Shown: positions 55,010-64,000 of the stretch, piece after piece | Layout of the letters: every line of letters starts with the position of its first letter | How positions within the stretch are numbered: the stretch's first letter is position 1 | Source: Planctomycetota bacterium | GTDB lineage: Bacteria; Planctomycetota; UBA1135; UBA2386 | Direction of reading: 5' to 3' | NCBI GenBank assembly: GCA_028281765.1 | Contig: JANQJF010000029.1 | Span: 1-64,000, forward strand | Length of the DNA: 64,000 bases | Program-made: the position numbers and the translations under genes | Notes under the pieces: model-generated | Database searches by the model: none | Seen by the model: only the letters and a program-made list of their open reading frames with translations | Told to the model about the DNA's origin: nothing

Positions 55010-57601
55010 TCACAAGCGGACCACGGTGCGCTCAGCAACGCTCAGGCGCAGCGACGCCCGACGAACCTCTTCGCCGTCCCGGTAGAGCACCAGCGTCACC
55101 CCGTTATCCCCGACGCCCAGCTGGTTCGACTTCCCTTCGTTCAGGGGCTGCCGGCGCGACTCGCGCCGACCACGACCGAGGAACTCGCTGACCTGCAGCA
55201 CCTCGCCCTGGGCGTCCAAGACGCCGATCTGGTCGGCCTCGTTCGGATCGTCGAGCACGACCTGGAAATGGCAACGACGCCCAAGCGTGACCTCGACCTC
55301 CAGCGGGTTCTCACCGACGAGATGGCCAAGCCCGCCTTCGACGCGACGCCCCCACTCGAGCGGAACCGTGTCCTCTCCGTCGAGACGTAGATACACGAAG
55401 TCACGAGGCACGCGACGCAGCTCGAAACGCCCATCCGCATCGGTGCGAACGCCCTCGGTCGTAGAGTGGTTCGTGCCGATCACGCGCCCCATGAGGCGCG
55501 TGCGGAACGAGTCGCACATCGGGGTGACCATCACGTTGCGGATCGGGGCTCCGTCGAAGCCGACGACTCGACCTCGCAACCGCGCGTAGGCGTTCGTCTC
55601 GGAGATCGCGAGCCGGATTCGAACGTCGGACCGGCCGGCGTGCACCTCGCGTTCCTGACGCAGCAGAGTCGCCTCGTCCATCGCGCGGACGACGTAGTCC
55701 CGGTCGAGCAGGCCATCGAGCTCGAACGAGCCATCCTCGGCCGTCCGTACGGAGTGCCAGCCGGGCGCGGCGCCACCGAGCACGTTCTCCACATGGGTCA
55801 ACTGCGGGAATCGCTGGGTCGCGGGATCGCCGAGGCCACCGAAGAACGTCGGGTCGGCAACCCACACGGTCACGCCCTCGCGGGGCTGACCATCCGCGTC
55901 GACAACCGTCCCTTGGATCGAGAGCGGCTCCGCACCGAGGCGCAGCGTGACGCGCTTCGGCCACTGCGGCCGCCCGTCTTCGCCTTTCGATGGAGCCAGG
56001 AGTTCCCCCGGCAGGTAGCCGGGCTTGATCGCGACGAGTCGCGCCGTGTCGACCTCGACGAACCGGGACGCGAACGCGTTGAACGTCTTCTCGGCATCGA
56101 GCACGAACTCGAACCGACCGCGCTCGTCGCTTCGCACCGTGTCGACCCCCATCGAGACCAACGCATCGGACACCCGGGCGCCCGCCGCGTCGACGACGAC
56201 GCCGCGCAGTCGCGCCCCGTTCGGGTCCGGCAGCTCGAGCACGGCCAACCAATCCTCGCGCGACGCCGAGGGCGACGCCTCTTCGTGCGGTTCGAATCCG
56301 TCCGCACGCACGATCAGAACAGCCCCGTCGACTGCCGGGAGATCCTTGAACTCGAGCCGTCCTTCGTCGTCACTCCGCGCTTCCCAGCGGGCGGCAGTGG
56401 AATGATCGAGCACCGTGCCGAGGCGACCCCGGAAGTCGCGCGGCAGCCGCAGAACCGCGTGCGCATCCGGAATGCTGCCCCCCTGCGCGTCGACGACGTG
56501 CCCGCGCAAGACGACTCGCGGCGCGACGACGATAACGGGATCGATCCCGGCGGCAGGCACGGCCCGCGCGGTGAGCACGGTCGCGTAGCGATCGTCGAAC
56601 GCGGCCAGGTTGCCCCTACCCTCTCGTGCCGCAATCTCGAAGCGCCCCTGTTCATTCGCGGGAACGGTACGGTGCTCCGGGTCCGTGGGGTCGGCGACGA
56701 ATCCGACCTCGACACGCGGCACGGGCAGACCCTGGACGTCGATGACCCGACCCCGGACCAGCCGCTCGGCACCCGATGTTCCGGCGTCCGAAGTCGCGGA
56801 TTGTCCGGTCGCAATCTCGGTGCGCTCGATCGGCGGCACGCGATCGACGCGGACATCCGCAGACTCCCCGCCGCCCGTCGTCGCGGACGCGACTTCCGCG
56901 CCCTGATCGTCAGCACCCGCCGTCGGAACCGCAGCCGATCCGTCGTCCCATGAGAACCATGTGAATCCCGCGACGACGAGAACCGCCGCGAGGAGAGAAG
57001 CCACCAGTTTGCCGTTCATCGCGATCACTCCTGTCGTGAGGCCCATGGGCGCCGCTCCGATCGGGCGGTGTACGAGGGGAAGCAACGCGAGAAGCCATGA
57101 GCGACCGTCCTCGCTCTTGTCGAGCCGCTGACGCAACTGTGCGAGTCCACGCGCGAGCCGCGTCTTGACGGTCGTGACCGGCACGCCGAGACGCGCCGCG
57201 ATTCGCCGAGGCGGGAGACTCTCGAAGTAGCGCAGCACGATCGCGCTGCGGTACGGCTCGTCGAGTGCGAGCACGGCGTCGACGACGTCGCGCTGACACG
57301 CGACGCGCGCGAGCGGATCGGAGGGGTCCCGATCCGGATGCGCAACCGCCGCCTCGCGGCTCGAGCGGCGGCGATCCCGCCGATGCTCGGACCGCGCGAG
57401 ATGCCGCATCACGGTAGCGATCCAGGCCCGCAGCGGTCGATCCTGCTGCGGCGGGCGCGCGAGCATGCGCACCCACGTCTCCTGGGCGAGGTCGTCCGCC
57501 CGAACGGCGTCGCCGACCAGCTTGCGCGCGAGCGTGCGGATCCAGTCCGCATGCTCGAGCAAGGTTTCGGGAGACGCCGTGTCGGAGGGAATCGAGGTCA
57601 T
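55010..57601 (-). CDS. ECF sigma factor fused through a membrane helix to carbohydrate-binding-like domains
   Basis: This is an 863-residue protein. Residues 1-165 are ECF sigma: region 2 with AVRADDLAQETWVRMLARPP and WIATVMRHLARSEHRRDRRR; region 4 with LDEPYRSAIVLRYFESLPPR, then VTTVKTRLARGLAQLRQRL. A membrane helix lies at about 195-216 (GKLVASLLAAVLVVAGFTWF). The rest is beta-rich with carboxypeptidase-regulatory-like repeats (VRGRVIDVQGLPVPRVEVGF, GHVVDAQGGSIPDAHAVLRL). It matches the layout of the protein at 28390-30867. It is the first gene before the phosphatase and fructosamine-kinase-like genes, in the same direction. Confidence 0.83.
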   Translation of the reverse strand: MTSIPSDTASPETLLEHADWIRTLARKLVGDAVRADDLAQETWVRMLARPPQQDRPLRAWIATVMRHLARSEHRRDRRRSSREAAVAHPDRDPSDPLARVACQRDVVDAVLALDEPYRSAIVLRYFESLPPRRIAARLGVPVTTVKTRLARGLAQLRQRLDKSEDGRSWLLALLPLVHRPIGAAPMGLTTGVIAMNGKLVASLLAAVLVVAGFTWFSWDDGSAAVPTAGADDQGAEVASATTGGGESADVRVDRVPPIERTEIATGQSATSDAGTSGAERLVRGRVIDVQGLPVPRVEVGFVADPTDPEHRTVPANEQGRFEIAAREGRGNLAAFDDRYATVLTARAVPAAGIDPVIVVAPRVVLRGHVVDAQGGSIPDAHAVLRLPRDFRGRLGTVLDHSTAARWEARSDDEGRLEFKDLPAVDGAVLIVRADGFEPHEEASPSASREDWLAVLELPDPNGARLRGVVVDAAGARVSDALVSMGVDTVRSDERGRFEFVLDAEKTFNAFASRFVEVDTARLVAIKPGYLPGELLAPSKGEDGRPQWPKRVTLRLGAEPLSIQGTVVDADGQPREGVTVWVADPTFFGGLGDPATQRFPQLTHVENVLGGAAPGWHSVRTAEDGSFELDGLLDRDYVVRAMDEATLLRQEREVHAGRSDVRIRLAISETNAYARLRGRVVGFDGAPIRNVMVTPMCDSFRTRLMGRVIGTNHSTTEGVRTDADGRFELRRVPRDFVYLRLDGEDTVPLEWGRRVEGGLGHLVGENPLEVEVTLGRRCHFQVVLDDPNEADQIGVLDAQGEVLQVSEFLGRGRRESRRQPLNEGKSNQLGVGDNGVTLVLYRDGEEVRRASLRLSVAERTVVRL

Positions 57602-57685
57602 CGCGTTGCAGATGGCAGCACGCCGCCGGCTACGAATCGAAGTCAGGATTCTCCGGATTTCGAACGCGTCCGGGGCGATTCCCGG

Positions 57686-57710
57686 TTCGTGCGTGGTCTA
57701 CCACCACGAA
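57686..57710. other. Inverted repeat between clpB and the sigma fusion gene
   Basis: TTCGT-GC-GTGGT-CT-ACCAC-C-ACGAA forms a 10-pair interrupted stem. It lies in the 236 bases between the clpB stop (57838) and the sigma start (57601) on the minus strand. It could be a terminator for clpB or an operator for the sigma gene. No T-tract follows it on the minus strand. A second small hairpin CCTCC/GGAGG is at 57779-57791. Confidence 0.4.
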
Positions 57711-57837
57711 CTCCACGGGGACCCACGTGAGTCAGGCATTCCAAGCGGCACGCACTTCGTCCGCTCCTCCTATTCCCCCCTCCAACGGAGGTTCCGATCT
57801 GCGATCGCGACCCGGGTTCGAGGGGAGGTTCCTGGAC

Positions 57838-60462
<2,625 letters not shown>

Positions 60463-60696
60463 TCACATGCTCCTTTGGGCTGGCGTGGCAGCCGGCGAGT
60501 TGCCGGCCAGCCGGAGGAGTTGCGAACGGCGTGCCAATCCGTGTTCCGATATTGCAAACTACTTTGATATCAACACTTAGAGATCCCCACGTCGCTACGG
60601 CTCGCACCTGGAATCCGCAATATTGGCAGATATCGCCAAAATGACAGTCGTGCGCGGCGTAGCCTCGACCACTGCGGCTCTCCTACGATCCGGAAG
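60463..60696. promoter_or_regulatory. Divergent clpB / carboxypeptidase control region with palindromes
   Basis: The region is AT-richer than its surroundings. It holds a GCCGGC-GAGTT-GCCGGC hairpin (60491-60507) in the clpB leader, TTGATATCAA (60564-60573), and TTGGC-N7-GCCAA (60623-60639). The two latter could be operators of the divergent promoters. I saw neither a CIRCE nor an HspR-box. Heat-shock control is therefore unresolved. Confidence 0.4.
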
Positions 60697-62661
60697 GTGA
60701 AGACCGCCCTCGCCGCCGCGCTGTGCGCGACCTCCGCCCTGCTCGCCCAGGGCGCCCCCCGGACGACTCCCGAGCAGACGTCACACGCCCGCACTTCGAC
60801 GAACGCCGAAGTCGCGACGTTTCTCGAGACCCTCACCGAGCTCCCACACGCCGACCGACTCGATCGACGCGAGTTCGGCCGCACCGTCCGCAACCGCCCG
60901 CTCGAATGCGTGCTCGCGTCGCTGGATCCGAAACGCGATCCGGCCGAGCTGCGCCGGAGCCCGAGGATGCGCGCGCTCATCCTCGCCAACATCCACGGCG
61001 GCGAAGTGGAGGGGAAGGAGTCGGTGCAGATGCTCCTCCGCGAGATCGCGCAGGGCGAGCACGCGGACATCCTCGCGAAGCTCGACATCCTGTTCGTGCC
61101 GGTGTTCAACGCGGACGGCAACGACGCGATCGACGCGAAGCACCGCACCAGCCAAAACGGTCCGGACGCGGTCGGACGCCGACACAACGAGCAGGACCTC
61201 GACCTCAATCGAGACTACCTCAAAGCGGAGACGCCCGAGGTGCGCGCGCAGCTCGGACTGTTCCGCGAGTTCGACCCGCATCTCTACATGGACCTGCACA
61301 CGACGAACGGGTCCGACCACGGCTACCAGCTGACCTACGCCCCATCGCTGAGCGTCAACCTCGATCCGGAGATCGACGCGTTCACGCACGACGAGCTGAT
61401 GCCGCACGTGCGCGCCGCCATGACGAAGCGGGGCTTCCGCACGTTCGACTACGGCAACTTCGGCGGGGGCCCGCGCGGTCGCCGCGGCGATCCCGGGTGG
61501 TACACCTACCAGCACTTTCCGCGTCTCGGCTGGAACTACGGAGGACTCCGCAACCGCATCAGCGTGCTGTCCGAAGCCTACAGCTACATCCCGTTCGCCG
61601 ACCGGATCGCCGTGACCCGAGCATTCGTGCTCGAGAATCTCCGTGCGATGATCGCGTTCGAATCACGCGCGCGCGGCATCTTCGAGCGTGCCGATCGTCG
61701 GGTATCCCGCTCCGGCGCACCGCGCGTGCGCATCCATCACGACAGCACGTTCGCAGAGCCGAGTTTCCACGACGTGCTCGTCACCGACGTATCGCGACCC
61801 GGACGCGGCAAATCTCGCGTCGCCAGCTCCGACGTGCGCAAGCGCGAGAACACGCCCGTCTACGTGCGCTTCGAGGCCCGCAAGTCCGACGTCTACCCAC
61901 GCGCCTGGGCAATCACGCCCGCAAGTGACGTCGTACGCCAAACGCTGCTGCTGCACGGCCTCGAGGTCGCGACCCTCGACGAACCCGCAACGGTCGACGC
62001 GGAGTGCTTCTGGCCGACGTCGCTTTCGAAGATGCGCATGGTCTACCAGGGCCACCGGATGGTGCAGATGCGCGGCGAGCTGGCGACGTCTCGCCGGGAG
62101 CTGCCAGCGGGGACCCTGATCATTCCCGCACGCCAGCGACTGGCGCGAATCGCCGCCGTCTTGATCGACCCGCTGAGTGAGGACTCGCTCGCCACGTGGA
62201 ACTTTTTCGAACCATGGACGCGCAAAGTCGAGGGCCCAGAGACGGACGGCGACCTCGCCTTCCCGGTCCTGAGAATCCACGAGCTCCCGAGCTGGAAGAC
62301 TACGCCCTGCGGGCTCGACGAAGACAGCGCCGTCAATCCGCACGTGTTCGCCGACACGCCAGACCCCGAGCGCGAGCAGATCGTCGTGCGCGTCGTCTGC
62401 ACGAAGCCCGGCACGCGGGCACCCGGCTCGTTCGCGGCGGCGGGCGCGTGGCGGGACCGCGTCACGCACTTCGAGATCGGCTCGACCCGCTGCGACGCGC
62501 GCGAACTCACCCAATCGCTGGGTAGCCGCAAGAGCGAGAACGCCGTCATCGTGATTCGGCCGAGCCCGCTCGCAAACGATGCGGAGATCTTCGAGGCGGG
62601 CGAAGCCGCGCGCGGCGCTGGATTCACGGACATCTATCTCGAAGTGCAAAAGCGAGAGTAG
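60697..62661 (+). CDS. Exported M14-family zinc carboxypeptidase
   Basis: This 654-residue protein starts at a GTG and begins with a signal-like MKTALAAALCATSALLAQ. The zinc ligands are His100 and Glu103 in ANIHGGEVEGKE and His200 in DLHTT; DLDLNRDYLK holds the Asn-Arg pair, and Glu292 in VLSEAYSY is the probable general base. It would remove C-terminal residues or cleave small peptides outside the cytoplasm. The C-terminal 300 residues are unrecognised. The exporter gene starts nine bases after its stop, so the two form an operon. Confidence 0.88.
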   Translation: MKTALAAALCATSALLAQGAPRTTPEQTSHARTSTNAEVATFLETLTELPHADRLDRREFGRTVRNRPLECVLASLDPKRDPAELRRSPRMRALILANIHGGEVEGKESVQMLLREIAQGEHADILAKLDILFVPVFNADGNDAIDAKHRTSQNGPDAVGRRHNEQDLDLNRDYLKAETPEVRAQLGLFREFDPHLYMDLHTTNGSDHGYQLTYAPSLSVNLDPEIDAFTHDELMPHVRAAMTKRGFRTFDYGNFGGGPRGRRGDPGWYTYQHFPRLGWNYGGLRNRISVLSEAYSYIPFADRIAVTRAFVLENLRAMIAFESRARGIFERADRRVSRSGAPRVRIHHDSTFAEPSFHDVLVTDVSRPGRGKSRVASSDVRKRENTPVYVRFEARKSDVYPRAWAITPASDVVRQTLLLHGLEVATLDEPATVDAECFWPTSLSKMRMVYQGHRMVQMRGELATSRRELPAGTLIIPARQRLARIAAVLIDPLSEDSLATWNFFEPWTRKVEGPETDGDLAFPVLRIHELPSWKTTPCGLDEDSAVNPHVFADTPDPEREQIVVRVVCTKPGTRAPGSFAAAGAWRDRVTHFEIGSTRCDARELTQSLGSRKSENAVIVIRPSPLANDAEIFEAGEAARGAGFTDIYLEVQKRE

Positions 62662-62670
62662 CAGGATCGA

Positions 62671-64000
62671 GTGCGTCGCTTCGCCGACTTCCTACTCCTG
62701 CGGCGTGGCCCGGTCGGGTGCGTGCTCGCGATCGCGTTCACGATCTGCGCGCTCGCGATTCCGACAACGGAATTCAACCTGTCGTTGGCGCCGCTGATCC
62801 GCGCGAACCCGCAGCTCATGCGGGACTGGATCGACCTGCAAGACGTGCTGCCCGAGCAACGCCACTCCACCGGCATCCTCGCCCTCGAATGGCCGCGCGA
62901 AGTCACGGTCGACGATCTCCAGGCCTGCGAAACGCTGTTCCAGAACGGACTGAACGCGACGGACTTCCTCGCGTGGGCACCCGTCGTGGATCCGGCCGAC
63001 GACGGCGCACTCAGCGTCGGTCGATTCGACCGAACCATCGGGACGCGCTCCGTACTCGAGCACGCGAACCGGCACCCGCTTCTCTCAGGGCGACTGATCT
63101 CCCACGACGGAAGGTCACTCGCAATCCTGCTCGACAGCGACCCCGATATCGAACTCGCGACGAAGTTCTTCGATGCCAACATCCCGGCACCGATCCGGTG
63201 GCGCCTGGTTAGCGGCAACGCCGCAAACCACAACCGGCAAGAGCACATGGTCGACGACATCCTGATGGTCGTCGGCCTGGAGTTCGCCGTGTTCGGCCTG
63301 CTCTTGCCATTCGTATTCCGGTCGTGGCGCGGCATCGTCGTGCCGCTCGGCACCGTGCTGCTCGCGATCTCGATGAGCTTCGGAAGCCTCGCGCTCGCCG
63401 GCATGCGGTTCACGATCATCGACGTCGCAGTGCCGGGACTGATCGTTGTGATCGGGTTGTCGGACGCGATCCACATGATGCACCGCTTCGAAGAGGAGCT
63501 GGCGCGCGGCGCGACTCGTCACGAAGCGATTCGCCAGATGATCCGAAGAGTGGGAGCCGCGTGCGTGCTGACGTCACTGACGACGGCGATCGGATTCCTG
63601 TCCCTGCTCGTATCCGATCACTCCGCCGTGAAGGCCTTCGGCATCAAGGCCGCCTACTCGGTCCTCCTCACGCTCGCGACGACGATCACCATCCTCCCGA
63701 TCGCGCTCTCGGTCTGGCCAACGCGACGCGCCGCACCGGCGCGCCTTCCTGGCATCGACCGCTTCGACTACCGATGGCCCAAGACGATCGTCGTCGTCAC
63801 GGCATTGGTCGTCATCCTCGGAACCCTCGGCTTGAACCGAGCGACGGTGGACTCGCGATGGCTCGAGGAACTCCCGCCGGACGACCCCGTCGCGCAAGAC
63901 CTCGCGTGGTTCGAAGAGAACTTCCACGGCTTCATGCAAGTCGACTTCCACGTGCACGGCGATCTCGATGATCCGACCGCGGTTCGGGCCATCGACCGCA
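62671..64000 (+). CDS. RND/MMPL-type membrane exporter, N-terminal part
   Basis: The gene starts at a GTG nine bases after the peptidase stop, preceded by AGGA, and is open to the end of the window (443 codons, no stop). Predicted membrane segments are near residues 11-33 (CVLAIAFTICALAIPTT), 190-215 (DDILMVVGLEFAVFGLLLPF) and four further hydrophobic segments that follow, with a large loop between the first and second. GLSDAIHMMHRFEEEL is typical of the RND superfamily. It probably exports a lipid or hydrophobic compound. The C-terminus lies beyond the window. Confidence 0.88.
   Translation, partial: MRRFADFLLLRRGPVGCVLAIAFTICALAIPTTEFNLSLAPLIRANPQLMRDWIDLQDVLPEQRHSTGILALEWPREVTVDDLQACETLFQNGLNATDFLAWAPVVDPADDGALSVGRFDRTIGTRSVLEHANRHPLLSGRLISHDGRSLAILLDSDPDIELATKFFDANIPAPIRWRLVSGNAANHNRQEHMVDDILMVVGLEFAVFGLLLPFVFRSWRGIVVPLGTVLLAISMSFGSLALAGMRFTIIDVAVPGLIVVIGLSDAIHMMHRFEEELARGATRHEAIRQMIRRVGAACVLTSLTTAIGFLSLLVSDHSAVKAFGIKAAYSVLLTLATTITILPIALSVWPTRRAAPARLPGIDRFDYRWPKTIVVVTALVVILGTLGLNRATVDSRWLEELPPDDPVAQDLAWFEENFHGFMQVDFHVHGDLDDPTAVRAIDR

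Noticed and set aside
60463..60696. CIRCE element or HspR box upstream of clpB
   Set aside because: No TTAGCACTC/GAGTGCTAA or CTTGAGT/ACTCAAG pair is present.

Overview
The window is high-GC DNA with long shadow frames on both strands, and it most likely comes from a member of the Planctomycetota. Three things suggest this: many exported proteins built from FG-GAP, kelch, ELWxxDGT, BNR or beta-helix repeats; a serine/threonine kinase with a formylglycine-enzyme-like tail next to an ECF sigma factor; and two ECF sigma factors fused through a membrane helix to large extracytoplasmic carbohydrate-binding-like domains. The lineage is inferred, because the window contains no rRNA or other marker gene. 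I saw no tRNA, CRISPR array, insertion sequence or prophage.

Layout. At 0.1-4.5 kb lie the kinase, an ECF sigma factor and a DUF1579 protein. From 4.5 to 46.1 kb there is a long accessory stretch dominated by secreted proteins: beta-propeller proteins, a transglutaminase-like exported protein, two kelch proteins, four FG-GAP proteins (plus one broken by a frameshift), two beta-helix proteins, an ELWxxDGT-repeat protein, an arylsulfotransferase-like protein, a YVTN/two-haem cytochrome/fibronectin protein and a BNR-repeat protein. A phospholipase C-like protein with three beta-sandwich repeats, a DUF2278 protein and one sigma-factor/membrane fusion lie among them. Between these genes are short decayed fragments that resemble the tails of the same exported proteins. 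From 46.2 to 64 kb the content turns to conserved housekeeping and maintenance genes: thiD, a DHH phosphoesterase, a TIM-barrel sugar isomerase-like gene, a Ppx/GppA - CYTH/CHAD - pcm - dtd operon, a fructosamine-kinase-like / low-molecular-weight phosphatase pair, a second sigma fusion, clpB, an M14 carboxypeptidase and an RND-type exporter cut by the window end.

The main observation is a recurring C-terminal domain of about 110-135 residues. Its pattern is roughly YGxGC near the start, a central P...GC(A/E/T)L(W), then a (l)xIPxxPxLxG run followed by (L)xVQ(W) and a terminal SNxL-type strand. At least eleven exported proteins of otherwise unrelated architecture carry it. It looks like a shared sorting or surface-attachment module. 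Decayed copies of it at several intergenic sites suggest that repeated duplication and loss of this gene family shaped the region. A 102-bp sequence present in inverted orientation at 1-102 and 44179-44280 is a further dispersed repeat.

How genes may work together: the sigma factor and kinase at 0.1-3.9 kb form a signalling pair. The Ppx and CYTH/CHAD proteins point to polyphosphate metabolism, linked in one operon to protein-repair and tRNA-proofreading enzymes. The fructosamine-kinase-like protein and phosphatase overlap and sit beside clpB, which fits a damage-repair theme. The exported proteins probably act at the cell surface, but their substrates cannot be read from the sequence.
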